Shown here one piece after another: positions 12,725-24,719 of a stretch of 64,000 bases of DNA; the stretch's first letter is position 1; every line of letters begins with the position of its first letter. This DNA is from Vandiemenella viatica (lineage: Eukaryota; Arthropoda; Insecta; Orthoptera; Morabidae), in contig JARYHS010008074.1 of assembly GCA_031002005.1 (NCBI GenBank), positions 269,949,930-270,013,929 on the forward strand. The letters run 5' to 3'. The notes beneath the pieces were generated by a model, which was given only the letters and a program-made list of their open reading frames with translations, was not told the origin of the DNA and did not search any database. Made by a program: the position numbers and the translations under genes.

Positions 12725-13300
12725 CATCACTTACCACAGATAAAGGCAGGAAGACCAGACGAACACAAGAGGAAAAAAATAAAACACACACACAATATTT
12801 TGGTTTGGAATCTAATCACGCTGGAGGTGAGACATATGGTAGGGAGAAGGTGTGTACACATCAGGTCCTACCATATGAATGAACCAATGATGAAACAAGA
12901 GTGAAGAGAGAGGATTGAACAGTTTGAGGGGAAGTAGACCAACGTTAATTTTGGGACAGAAAAATATCTGTGTCGATCAGTAAAATAAAATAAGTTATGG
13001 TAAATAATTAAAACAAGAAATGAATGAATATAAATATATTTTTGGGTAACAAGGAAGTAATAGGTTCTAAATAGCGAAAAGGAATTACAAAATATGATAA
13101 CAAAATGAACCACCACTTTCCTTGGATGATGATTTAATTGTATGAACACACACACACAAAAAACAAGTAACTTGGTATATTTCGGGTCCTGGCACTTTCT
13201 CAACAGGAGAACATTATGGAGGGGGGGTGTTGTAGTATACCATTTTACAAGAGTGATTGATAGGCAAGAACGTGGTGGGGGTAAATTCAAACAGAGGACA
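12725..13300. repeat. Unclassified dispersed repeat, second copy near 48150-48300
   Basis: The block AACCCATCACTTACCA near 12721-12736, with its continuation to GAGACATATGG near 12827-12837, recurs in diverged form at about 48168-48255 (AACCCATCACTTACCAAAGA and GAAACATATGGCAG). It contains short CA-rich tracts. The 140-codon minus-strand open frame at 12868-13290 is low-complexity and I do not regard it as a gene. It may be the 3' untranslated part of the adjacent Penelope fragment. Confidence 0.4.
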
Positions 13301-13479
13301 ATGAGAGGGCGATAATGAATTGGAGCAAGTACCCGAGCAAAGCAAAACGTTGCAAAAGAACAGAATAATACATTAAAATCTTCACAACATAAATCTGAGT
13401 AAGCAAAAATAAAGAAGTAACTAAATTAAAATAGAAAAAAATCAAAGAATCTATGCATTTATAAACATGGTATGTGGTG

Positions 13480-14190
13480 GTTTAATTTAGACAATGGGGA
13501 TGGAGGCAAGGAGAGGATAGAGGGAAGGAAAAATACTGACTGGGTACTATCTCATATTGAGACCAGGATGTTGCCTTGTGCCCAGATTGTATTGGTAGGC
13601 AAGCTCCCAGCTTCTGAGTTCAGAAGAGCAGTTGCTTGTTTTGGAGGACTCTGATAGCATGGGCCATGAAACAAGAATTAGAATAATTGGTGTCGTGGGA
13701 GGTGGCATCGACAGTGCTTGGATGTTTTGGGTTCCAAGTGAATGCTGTCAGTAGCCATACATTCTTATGGCTAAAGGATTGGTGGTCAAACCTATATAGG
13801 ATGCCAGGCATTATTGTTTTTGCAGGTTAGCTGCTATATAACATGGAGGTTTAATAGGTGGCATGACCTGTGATAGGAAGGCTCTTGCCAGTGACTGGTT
13901 TGGTGAAAGTGGTGGAGACATAGTATATGTCGCACATCTTATAGTGGAGTTTATTGCATGGGAAAGAACCTTAGGGCTGTCTGATTGGGCGAGGAAGACT
14001 ATTTTTGTGAACTAGGAGTTGGCTGAGGTTGAGAGGCTTGCTAAACATGTTCTGGAAGGGCCAGCTATGATTTTGGGAAGAATGGATCTCATTTCTGGGT
14101 AGGGTAGCAGGGAATCGTATCCCTGCTGAAGGATTCTATCGGTGGATTCAATGCCAGGGAAGTATAGTGTAACCAGGACTGGACTGTTCT
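13480..14190 (-). mobile_element. Penelope-like element, C-terminal (GIY-YIG) region
   Basis: Minus-strand frames give LNLSQLLVHKNSLPRP (the RT-to-endonuclease linker, family P.NL..LLV..KLP), then CDIYYVSTTFTKPVTGKSLP, TGHATY and TSMLYSS. These match the segment before the GIY-YIG nuclease. Frameshifts then lead to LASYIGLTTNPLAIRMYGY, a GIY-YIG-like YIG.T...L..RM..H block. Highly broken. It could be the tail of the Penelope copy seen at 20446-21104 and 24040-24590, separated from it by later LINE insertions. Confidence 0.5.
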
Positions 14191-14199
14191 TGTTTTTTT

Positions 14200-16021
14200 T
14201 TGGGTCTTTATTTATTTATTTATCAATCTTGTTTCGTGGATCCCTGCTAAGGAAGGGCCCCTGGGATGTGAAACAAGTCATGGTTAATACACATACATAC
14301 AATATGAGTCATAATCATAGTAAAAACAATTATATGTTACAAAGACAAATAAAGAGAATAACAATAAACATTAATTTTTAAAACTGAATTTTGCAAAAGT
14401 CACATTGAATACAATCAATTATTTGGTTTAAATTCTTGAATGGAGTAGAAGTTGCCAATAAGATAATCTCTCAGTTTTTCTTTAAATAGATCTTTATTAT
14501 ATGCAAACTGTTTTATACTCTTGGGAAGTTTATTAAACAAAGGTATACCAGAATAATTAACTCCTCTTTGTACTAATGACAGAGATGATTTTATATGACA
14601 TTTTAGTTTTTCCCGGCGTATTGTTGAAATAAATAATTCACGGGTTTTCTGCCGGTTAATATATTTTGTTTTGTGCAAGTTATTTCTGTTTCTTGTATTG
14701 AAATTGTGTACCTATGAATTAGAAGTAAATAGGTTGAAATGATCTATGACAAATCATATGAGAGAATATATAATGAAAAGTCATTGTAAGAATATTGAGT
14801 TTTTTTAAAAAAAGTTGTCTGCAAGAAGTACTTGGTTTTACCGTACACAACATCCTAATAGCTCTTTTCTGTACTATGAAAACTTTTTTACTTTGTGAAG
14901 TTTCCCCCAAAAAATTATGCTATATGACAGAACTGAATGAAAATATGAGGATTACACCTGTTTCGTAATTATAGATCTGCTATTAGAGAAAGTGTTTGTA
15001 TTGCAAAGATGGCACTACTTAACTTCTTCAGTAGTGAAGTGATATGTTCGTGCCAACAGAGTTTCTCATCTATTTTAATACCAAGGAATTTTATACTCTT
15101 TGTTTCTAATATTGTGTTATTTTTATAGCTTACTTGTAAATCTGGCTGTGCATAATTTTTTATTTTAAACCTAATATAATGTGTTTTTTCCAAATTTAAT
15201 TGTAATGAATTTGCCTTAAACCAATTTGCTACTTCTCTAAGTACTTCATTTACATTAAATTCTAGATTGCTGTTTGGTGTTTTTCTCACAGTCAGGTTAG
15301 TGTCATCTGCAAATAAAACACACTTAAATTTGTCAGATAAGTTTCCAGGAAGGTCAATGATGTACACTAAAAAGAGGAGGGGGAAAACATTGTGGAATTC
15401 CATGTTTTATTTTCTCCCAGTCTGATGAGGCATCTATACTTATTTTAGAAACAAAAATGGAAACTTTTTGCATTCAACATTCCATGTATGTTTTAAACCA
15501 TTTACCTGCGGTTCCATAAATACCATAGTATTCCATTTTCTTCAAAAGTAATTCATGATGTACACAGTCATATTCTTTTGCAAGATCACAAAATATTCCT
15601 ACAGGGCTCATTTTATTATTCAGTTCCTCAAATGTGTTATTTACAAATGAATACATAGCCATTTCAATAGATGATCCTTTTAGGAACCCAAATTGTGATT
15701 TAGTGAGGCTATTATTTTGTGTAACATGTTTTATTACTCTACAATACATGACTTTTTCAAAAAATCTTTGAGAATCCTGAAAGTAATGAAATGGGATGAT
15801 AGTTATCTACACGTTTTTTCACTTTTTTAAACAATGGTTTTACAACTACATATTTTAGTCTATTTGGAAACACACCTAGCATTAAGGATTCATTACAAAT
15901 GTGGGCAAGTACACGATTGATACAATCTGAACATCTTTTCAGTAATTTGCTTGAAATATTGTCATAGCTGGAAGAATTTTTAGGTTTTAATTGTTTCATG
16001 AGTTTATTTATTTCTGAGACT
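14200..16021 (-). mobile_element. Jockey/CR1-like LINE, RT half
   Basis: Minus-strand open segments 15999-15757, 15749-15474 and 15403-14969 give an RT in order. There is LKPKNSSSYDNISSKLLK, NYHPISLLSGFSKIF, SQFGFLKGSSIEMAMYSF, GIFCDLAKEYDCVHHELL (first Asp block), FPLLFLVYIIDLP and LFADDTNLTV (catalytic FADD kept). A thumb with LGIKIDEKLCWHEHI follows. The element ends near 14200 in a (TTTA)n tail read on the minus strand. Frameshifts and stops make it inactive. Its endonuclease half is at 19403-20445. The sequence between is another LINE inserted in the opposite direction. Confidence 0.8.
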
Positions 16022-19000
16022 GTTACTGGGCCCAGAATTGGGAAGCCAGGCTCTGCCTGTCACAAGCCAGGACTAAGGGTGAGTGATTGAGGAGTAACAC
16101 CTCTCTAAAAAACCTTGGCCCAGCTGGCCTGGCTGGCAGCACCTTGTGAGGGTTCCTTACCAGGGTTAAGGAGAAAACCTCAACGAATCACTGAACGGAG
16201 AAGTAGTACTTCGGTACAGCAAGGGATGCGCAAGAGGCAGCCCAGCACTCAGGGATTAATATGAGTGCATTCATCGTAGCGTCTGACTCAAGTTGAGCGG
16301 CTACACCCAGCGTCTGACCCAAAGTGGGCGGCTGTTCAAGAAATCGCCAATCCGTTCTGAAGCAAGTGTGGCGATTATGCTTCACCCCTTTAAGCAACTA
16401 TGATGAGCAGCATTATTGGAAAACAATCCGGAGTTAAAACAGCCCCCCATTCGGTTCTCCGGGAGGGGGCTACATTAATGTCAGCAGTCAAAGTTCCTAA
16501 AGAGCAAACCAGATCATCAATAGAAAAACAGCAAATAATTCATATATGCACTTAAAACTGCAGGTCTCTTAAAGGAGAAGCCCGACTTACAGAGTTGGAA
16601 GACGCGCTCCAAAAAATCAAATGGAGTATAGTGGGCCTCAGTGAGGTTAGACGTCCAGAGGAAGAATGTATCGAACTTAAATCAGGCCACATCTTGTACC
16701 ATTATGGAAACTCCTTGGGAAAGCTAAATGGAGTGGGCTTCCTGATAAACCGTAGTGTGAAAAATAAGGTTAAACTAATAGAAGGTATTTCAGATCGAGC
16801 AGCAAGAGTAGTGTTACAACTATCAAATCGCTACAAAATACAAATACTACAGGTATATGCTCCAACATCCTTGCACTCAGACGATGAAGTAGAGTCTTTC
16901 TACGAAGATATCACGACACTGCATGACAGAGGCAAAGACTGCCATTTCCAGATTATCATGGGAGACTTCAATGGTATTGTAGGCACCAGGAAACAAGGAG
17001 ACACTGTGGTCGATAAGTTCGGAATACAAACTAGGAATGACAGAGGGGAACGACTTGTGCAGTTTGCAGAGCACACAAAAATGCACGTCATTAACACATT
17101 TTTTAAAAATCATCAAAGTCGAAAGTGGACATGGAGAAGTCCAGATCATAAAATTAAAGATGAAATAGACTACATTCTGTCCAATAGCTGACATTTTGTT
17201 CAAGACGTCACTGTTCTAAATCAATTCAACACCGGAAGTGATCACAGGCTGGTCCGAGCGAAACTTAGTATCTGCATAAAACAGGAAAGGCGAAAGCTAA
17301 TAAAAGGAACCAATAAAACATCAGTAAATATAATGAATCTCACTGAAAAGAAAGACATTTTCCAACGCACACTATCGGAGAAACTAGCTACCACCGCCAA
17401 TGGAAATTTAGCTTCAACTATTAACACATTAGCCATAGAAATTGCAGGAACTGTTAAAACCACCAAATTAAGTAAAATTAGCAATGATACAAAAACTCTC
17501 CTGAATAAACGGAGGAATATGAAAGTAAAAACTGAAAAAAACCTAATTGAATATGCTGAACTGTGCAAGACCATTAGAAAAGAAATAACAGCTGACATCA
17601 AGAAATATAACGAAAACCTGTTCAGATCAGTTATAGAGAACAAGAAAGGCTATAAGAAAGCAAAACAAAGATTAATGATAGGAAAGAAACAAATAATAGC
17701 TTTAGATGATGATAATGAGCGTATTACAGACAAAACGGCAGTATTGGTTCATATTAGGAACTTCTATCAGTCCTTATACAGCAAGCAAGATGAAAATCCT
17801 TTAATGACATCAAGCCCAGACTCACCAATTCCTGAAGTCCTCCCATATGAAGTTAGAAGGGCAGTGAACGAAATGAAAAAAGGATCAGCTAGTGGTTATG
17901 ACGGACTGTCTATTGACGTACTCCAATTGACTGGAGAAGAAACCTATAGACACCTAGCTAAGGTGTTTTCACAATGCCTCGAAGAGAGAAATATCCCATC
18001 CAGCTGGAACAAAGCAATGATTGTGTTGCTACACAAAAAGGGCAGTCGTTACAATATTAAAAACTACCGCCCCATCAGCCTCCTTCCTATCATATACAAA
18101 GTGTTTACAAAGGTCATCAATAACCGCATCAGTTCCACCTTGGACACAGCGCAACCAATTGAACAGGCTGGCTTTAGGTCAGGATTCAGCACATTAGATC
18201 ACATCCAAGTCATCCACGAAGTAATAAGTCGAGCAAATGAATACCAGATGCCCCCCTGTTTGGCCTTTATCGATTTTGAAAAAGCTTTTGATTCAGTCCA
18301 TCACTCAGCAATCATGCAAGCCCTTTTAGAACAAGGAGTGAATCCCGGCTATATCGACTTACTGTACAACATCTACACCACTTCCACTGCCTTTGTCAAC
18401 ATGGCTGAAGTCACCAAAGAGTTCCCAGTAGAAAGAGGGGTAAAACAAGGAGACTCTATATCCCCCCAGCTATTCACATCAGTCCTAGAGTTGGCAATGT
18501 CAAAAATCCAATGGCAAAACCAAGGTTTTAGAATAAATGGAAGAAGTCTCAACAACTTAAGATTCGCTGATGATATAGTTTTACTCTCAAACAGTCTGGA
18601 AGAGCTCAAAGAACTGATAAATGAACTAGAGGCAGCGTGCAGTGAAGTAGGCCTTAAAATAAATATATCAAAAAGCAAAATCATGCAAAACAAATGGGGA
18701 GAAAAAGATAAAGAAAAGGCAGACATGAAAGATTCTGGTATTGAGTCCGTAGATCAGTACATCTATCTTGGCCAACTGATCAATATGAATGGTGACTCAA
18801 AGCCTGAGATCTACAGATGGATAAAGCTGGGCTGGAGAGCATACGGAAGAAATTCCATAGTTTTTAAATCGAACATGCCAGTACATCTTAAGAAACAGGT
18901 ATTTGAACAATATGTATTACCGGTCCTCACATATGCCTGCCAGACTTGGACCCTAAATAGCCACACGATGCAAAAACTGAGAACTGCCCAGCGAAGTATG

Positions 19001-19402
19001 GAAAGAGCAATGCTAGGGTTTACAAGAAGAGACAGGAAAAGGGCCGTGCACATCCTTTCAATAACTAAAGTAACAGACATCTTAAAAAGAGTCATGACCC
19101 AAAAATGGCAATGGGCCGGTCATGTTGCTCGCAAAAGAGATGAAAGATGGACTACGATAGTGCTGGATTGGATACCGAGAAACCTGAAAAGAGCAAGAGG
19201 AAGACCCCCGGATCGCTGGGATAAGGATATACGTTGAGTTACAGGCGTGAACTGGAAGAGGGTGGCTCAGGATCGATCGGCCTGGAAAGAACTACAGCAA
19301 AACTATGTAGAATTAAATTCTAATATGTAGCTAATCAGGCTTAAAGAGGCTACATCCTGAAAAAAGGATCGATATAGCTGCAATAATAATAATAATAATA
19401 AT
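16022..19402 (+). mobile_element. RTE-clade LINE, near full length
   Basis: A 5' UTR-like segment (about 16022-16550, with a homologue at 21105-21300) precedes an endonuclease-RT frame (16556-19237) and a short 3' UTR ending in (AAT)n near 19381-19402. The trinucleotide tail and the single ORF with an APE-type endonuclease fit the RTE clade. It sits inside the minus-strand LINE, in the linker between that element's endonuclease and RT. It must therefore be younger than that host element. Confidence 0.85.
16556..19237 (+). pseudogene. RTE endonuclease-reverse transcriptase, one in-frame stop
   Basis: The frame opens with NCRSLKGEARLTELED at 16556. An upstream frame break probably removed the true start, and the family begins TWN.RSL. 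The endonuclease has VGLSEVRRPE, GDFNG near 16970, then an in-frame TGA at 17189-17191 (SNS*HFVQDV; a Trp codon would fit) and GSDHRLV. The RT contains GYDGLSIDVLQ, NYRPISLLPIIYKVFTK, FIDFEKAFDSVHH (first catalytic Asp), GVKQGDSISPQLF and LRFADDIVLL (catalytic DD), then a thumb and the C-terminal W.GHVAR.....W block. Apart from the TGA and the damaged start, about 890 codons are open, so this copy is fairly young. Confidence 0.88.
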
Positions 19403-20445
19403 TTATATACCTGTTCTTGGCCTTTCTGATACATTTCTTATTATTTTAGAATAAAGTTTATAATGAGCTTTCAGTGTATAGTTATCTGATTTTCTTACTT
19501 TTAAGTACAGGTCCCTTTTTGTTTTACAAGATACTCTAATACCCTTTGTTACCCATCCCCTAACCCAGTTCATTGTTTGGAGTATTGACAACTTTCCTTT
19601 TTTTGAAACTTCCTTTGAAAAGTGTTAGAAATATATTGAGAAAAGAATCAAATTTTTCATTAACACCCTGTGCATTGTACACTTCTGTCCATTGTTCATT
19701 ATTTAAGGAATCTATGAAGTGTTTTATATTGTTTTCATTAATATTTCTTCTCTTTCCTCAGCTTTTCTTTATCTGTTTGATAGTGTTCTGGACTTGATTC
19801 ATAACAGCTGGACATCATGTTTTGAGATACCATTTATTACTTGAAGCATGTTGCAATTACTGTACTGAGAAATATCCATAAAAAAATTATCAATTGCAGT
19901 CCTGCTATTATTTTGTATTCTAATAGGGAAATTTACAAGTGCCGTTAAGTTAAAAGACAACATCAAGGTTTCCATATCTAGCTTCTAATTGCTGCGATTG
20001 AGAAAGTCAACGTTAAAATCTCCACTTAAAACTATTTGTTCGTTATTTTTGAAGCATAGTAGCAAAGTCTCTAACTGAGACAAAAACAGTCTAAAATTTG
20101 CTGAGGGGACCCTGTAAATTGTTATTACTATGAGCTCTTTCTTACCATACTCTAGTTTAGTAAACTCAGCATTCAAAGTGTTGTTCTATACAGTACTTAA
20201 TTACACCTACACTGTTGCATTGAATATTATTTTTAACAAAACTTCTCCTTTCTCCAATTTACATCTACTGAAACGAGAACTTAGTTTATAATTTGTGATA
20301 TTCCTGTGTCAGTCAAATTATGTTCAGATATGCACAAAACATTTACATTGAAATTTCTGAGATTTTGAATCTTTTCTAGGCATAAGATAATGTCCTCAGT
20401 TTTACTAAATATTCCCATTATATTTTGATGGAGAATAGTGGTCTA
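19403..20445 (-). mobile_element. Jockey/CR1-like LINE, endonuclease half
   Basis: The other half of the element at 14200-16021. On the minus strand near 20440-20370, HQNIMGIFSKTEDI matches the endonuclease opening (family HQNIRGL..K..EL). CISEHNL follows (family TEHWL), then FTKLEYGKKELIVITIYRVP and LSGDFNVDFL. At 19591-19403 comes the linker WVTKGIRVSCKTKRDLYL, which leads to RT in this family. Several stops. The 5' end abuts a Penelope RT fragment at about 20445. Confidence 0.78.
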
Positions 20446-21104
20446 AACACTCTGATTCAATGAATTTGTGGTGGTCAATAAGTTTAGCAGGTTTTAATGT
20501 GGCTCGTAAAAGTTGGTTGTGAACCAAAGTTGGGGAATAGTTGTTGGATATAAATGCTTGTGAGATGTTGTTTGAATACTCCAATAGGGATTGTTGGTTG
20601 GAGCGTATACGACTGCCTTGATTGCCAAGAATGTAGGAGAGGGAAAATTTGGTTTGATATGGATTGCAACTGTCAAAATGGAGGTACTGCTGTATGTTTG
20701 TGGGTTTAGTGGGCACTGTGCAGAGGCCATTGGAGTGCGACAGATCCACATCCAGTAATGTGGCCTGGGTGTGGGAGTAGGTCCATGTGAAATCCAGCGA
20801 GTTATTAAAGGTATTAAGTTCATTCAGAAAATTTAGAAGTTTGTTTTCCCCATGTGTCCAGATCATAAAATTTCATCTATGAACCTAAACCATATGAGTG
20901 GTTTGAGGAGGACATTCCAGGCGGCACACAAAGATGTTATCATAAGAGGGGGCCATGCAAGTGCTCATTGCAGTGCCACGGGTTTGGTGGTAGATCTTAC
21001 CCTTAAAGGAGAAGTAATTGTCATTAAGTATCAATTTGGCCAAGGTGGTGAGGAAAGATGTTCTGGGGCGGCTGTTCGGAGGGTGCTGATCCAAAAACTG
21101 AGTC
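20446..21104 (-). mobile_element. Penelope-like element, RT palm/thumb fragment
   Basis: Two in-phase segments (21094-20885 and 20866-20405) separated by stops. The first has LILNDNYFSFKGKIYHQTRG and TAMSTCMAPSYDNIF (family NNYF.F.GK.Y.Q..GTAMG...AP.YANLF). The second has MIWTHGENKLLNFLNELN, immediately after the degenerate VHR*NF where YIDDIF is expected, so the catalytic DD is destroyed. The thumb continues through QTKFSLSYILGNQGSRIRSN. Penelope elements use a telomerase-related RT plus a GIY-YIG nuclease. Here neither the finger nor the nuclease is contiguous. Confidence 0.82.
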
Positions 21105-23726
21105 GGAGGAGTAACACCTTGTTAAAAAACCTTGGATCAACTGTCCTTGGTTGATAGCACCATGTGAGGGCCCCTTGCCACAGTTACGGTGAAGACCTCA
21201 ACGGCAGCGACAGCGGAGAAGGAGTATTTCGGAACGGTGTAGCTGGCGGAAGAGGCACCCGTCCACTCAGGGCTAAATAAAGAGTGTACGTAGCGACTGC
21301 ACCCCAGAGGGGGAGACTGGAATGCTGTAGTAGGTGAAGGAAAACAAGAAGATATAATAGGAATATTTGGATTAGGGATAAGAAACGAGAGGGGTGAAAG
21401 ACTAATTAACTTTTGTAAAGAAAATTCACTAGTGGTGGGTAACACCCTATTTGAAAATCATAAAAGGAGACGTTATACATGAATCTCTAACTTAAATGGA
21501 GAAAGGTACCAGCTGGACTATATTCTGATACAAAAAAGGTTTAGGAACTGTGTGAAGAATGCTAAAGCTTATCCAGGAGCAGATATAAATTCTGATCACA
21601 ACCTCATAGCAGGAGAAATTCAAGAAAAATTGAAAAAAAGTGAAGAGAGGAAAAGCAAGAGAAATACTGAACATAGAAAAACTAATGGAGGAAGGTAAGG
21701 CTTTGGAGCTAGAAGAAAGGTTTTTGCAAAACTACAAAGCAGGAAAATTTGAAGAATGTAAAATGAAAAATGGATAAAAATGAGGAAAGGGCTCTTCACA
21801 GCTGCCAAAGAAACTCTAGGAATTAGAGAGTCCAAAGGTATCAGGAAAGAATGGGTAAAAGAAAAAATGCTGGAAAAGATGGAAGAATGGAGGAAGTGGA
21901 AAAATTCTGGAAATGAAGAAGGAAGAAAGAGGTACAGGAAACTGAACAATGAACTAAGAAGAGAAGCTGAACAAAGAAAGATGGATGAAAGAGAAATGTG
22001 AGGAAGTAGAAAAACTGGAGAAAGAGGGAAAATATGAAATGATGTACAAAATGGCTTCTGAGATTGCCTTTGAAAGTAAGAGAAACAAGAACAACGTGGA
22101 AATAGAAAGAGGGGATGGCACATTAGTCAATGAACCACATGAGGTGCTGAGTAGGTGGCAAGAATATATTGAATACTTATATAAGGGAGATCAAATACCA
22201 AGTAAAATTGAAGAAGAGGTACAGGTAACAGAAGATGGAAAGGGGTATGAGATCCTAGAGACAGAGGTTGGAAAGGCTCTGAAGGAGATGTAGAATCGGA
22301 AGGCAAGTGGAATTGATAATTTACCTGCAGAATTGTTGAAGAGTTTAGGAAACAAAGGCAGAAGGGAGGTAGTACACCTTTGTAATAAGATATATGAAGA
22401 AGGGGAATGGCCAGATGACTTTCTCACAACGGTAATGATACCAATGTGAAGAGCATAGGACTATCAGCCTAATTTCGCATGCTGCTAAAGTGTTGATGTG
22501 AGTGCTGAACAGAATGCTATATGGAAAGTTAGATAGATTGATTGGAAAAGAACAGTTTGGATTTAGGAAAGGAAAAGGAACAAGAGATGCTATCGGCCTG
22601 TTAAGAATCATAGGGGAAAGATATATTGAGAAAGGAAGAAACATCTATGCCGTCTTTATTGACTTGGAAAAAGCTTTTGATAGGGTGCAATGGAAGAAGC
22701 TGATGGATATCTTGAAGAGCAAAGGCGTAGATTGGAAGGAGAGAAGGTTAATACAGAACCTATATTTACAACAGAAAGCACGAATAAAGATCGGAAACGA
22801 GATGTCGGGATAAAGCAGCATTGGGAGAGGTGTAAGACAAGGTTGTTGCCTTTCCCCATTATTGTTCAATTTATACTTAGAAGAAATTATGGGAAAAGGC
22901 TTAAATGGAAAAAGAAGAGTGCTTATTGGTGGCAAGAAAATAGAGTGCCTAAGATTTGCTGATGATATGGTATTGTTGGGAGAAAGTGAATAAACTCTAA
23001 ACAGACTGCTGAAAGATCTAGATGAAGCTTGCCAAGAGTTTGAAATGAAAATCAATGCAGCAAAACTAATAGTATTGTGATTGGAAAAGGAAGGAAAATA
23101 ATAAATATTAAGTTAGGAAGAGCTGATATCAGGCAAGTAAGATCATTCAAATATCTGGGAGTATGATCACCAATGATTAGAGGTGCCATCAGGATATAAA
23201 ATCTCACATTGCCGTAGTGAAGGAAGCGTTTAATAGGAAACGAAGGATACTAACTGGAAAAATATACAAAAGACTTAGGAAAATACTTGGTAAATGTTTT
23301 GTATGGAGTGTGGCATTTAATGGATCGGAGAAATGGACACTGAGACGAGAAGATCAAAAGCGGTTAGAAGCATTTGAGATGTGGATGTGGAGGAGGATGG
23401 AGAAGATTAGCTGGGTGGCTAAAATAAGCAATGCCGAAGTGCTGGACAGGGTAAGTGAAAACAGAAAAATTCTTAATTAATAAAGGAGAGAAAGAAAAAC
23501 TGTATGGGACACTTGTTGAGGGTGGAGTGTCTGATAAAAGACGCCTTGGAATGTCTAGTCTGTGGGAGGAGAATAAGAGGAAGAAAGAGATACCAAATTA
23601 TAGACAACATCAAGGAAGACGGCAACTACAGGGTTCTTAAGAGAAAGGCAGGAGATAGAGGAGCAAGGAGAGCAGCCAAGTGAAAACCTGCCTGAGGGCA
23701 GGAAACTAATGATGATGATGAATTTT
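21105..23726 (+). mobile_element. RTE/Proto2-like LINE, internally deleted and decayed
   Basis: The 5' end (21112-21220) is homologous to the 5' end of the RTE at 16022. It includes GGAGTAACACCT, AAAAAACCTTGG and a GACCTCAACG-like block. Coding similarity starts abruptly at 21310 with DWNAVVGEG, the middle of the endonuclease, so the first half of the nuclease is missing. Then come SDHNLIAGEI, a Lys/Glu-rich linker, SGIDNLPAELLKSL, FGFRKGKGTRDAIGLLR, FIDLEKAFDRV (catalytic Asp), LRFADDMVLLGE and a decayed thumb. Many stops. It ends with CCTGCCTGAGGGCAGG and (ATG)n at 23711-23723. It separates two Penelope fragments in the same orientation, which suggests insertion into a Penelope copy. Confidence 0.78.
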
Positions 23727-24039
23727 TTACGTATTCAACTTGATGATTGTTCATAGTAACTTTGTTTATAGCAAATTCAGCCTGAAACATGTTGTGATAT
23801 TAATACCGTGCTAATAGAACTCAAAAAAGTTGCACTGAAATTATATTAACACATTAAAACAGGCAAAAATTTTCAAACAGAAAGAACATAAATGCTGTAT
23901 TGCAGGTTAACAGATTGAGCTGTCTGTGGTACTATAATCATTCTAAACAGTGATGACCTTTGCCTTGATTAACAGCAATTAGGGGGGGGGGGTTAATATA
24001 AATTTTGGGAACTGCACTACTTTGGTAACCTTTCAGAAA

Positions 24040-24590
24040 CTGATACTAACCTGTTGAAATTTACATCAGTTGCTTCGTCAACATGTCCTCTTCACGTTTT
24101 GCGATCATACATTGCAGAAAAGTTGCTAGTGGGGAAACTGGAGTTCTACTTAGTATATTTCGTTTCACTGTCCATTCCAAGTTCAAATGAGTTCTTTAGT
24201 CCGTCTTATAATTTTTGTAGTGGGGTCTTTATCCAGTTCTTTGTGAGCGTTGTCTGTCAATAATTGTTTGATTTTTTTCTTTGTAGTCTCACGAATCCAT
24301 GATGACAGTGCAGTTTCCCTTATCGGCTGATAGAATTATAATGCCCTGGTTTTCTCTTAACTGTCATGGTTGAACTCTTTCTTTTCTCCCGTGATGATGT
24401 ATCTTGGGGGTTTATCTTTCTTTAATATAACTGCTACGTCCTCTCCGATGCTCTCAGCCGTGAGCTTAGGTATTCCTTGGAGGGAACATTCCACACCAAC
24501 TATAATTTCTTGTTTAGGAATAAATCGAGGTGCTATGTCAAAATGGAAACTTTTACTTCGAGAAAGGTTCCAATACATCAAACGTTGAAT
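24040..24590 (-). mobile_element. Penelope-like element, N-terminal region
   Basis: Minus-strand frames give FHFDIAPRFIPKQEIIVGVE, then AVILKKDKPPRYI, matching the conserved N-terminal block before the Penelope RT (F..AP..IP...II..VE; ILR..KPP..N). Next come GIIILSADKGNCTVIMD (family IVILPADKG.ATVVMD) and HKELDKDPTTKIIRR. Stops are present. RT similarity fades by about 24040, before the LINE at 21105-23726. In element order this is upstream of 20446-21104, consistent with one interrupted copy. Confidence 0.8.
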
Positions 24591-24719
24591 GATGTGGAGA
24601 AATCTATATATGAAGCTAGGCTAAAATTATCAAATAAAATCGTATCAGTCATTTGGAATAAGTTTGATATGATGGTAATGGAGAATTCCCACAACACATA
24701 GTGGAAGGCTACAAATGAC

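Noticed and set aside
12868..13290. 140-codon minus-strand open frame
   Set aside because: Low-complexity, Tyr/Phe/Ser/Leu-rich reading of A+T-rich repeat DNA with no domain. The region recurs elsewhere as a non-coding repeat.
14145..20461. GATTCAAT at 14145-14152 and 20454-20461 as target duplication of the minus-strand LINE
   Set aside because: The left copy lies about 50 bp from the LINE tail. An 8-bp match at that distance is weak evidence.
21620..22123. 167-codon minus-strand open frame
   Set aside because: A shadow of the purine-rich linker coding strand of the RTE-like LINE. The Ser/Leu/Phe bias is the reverse complement of its Lys/Glu-rich sequence.
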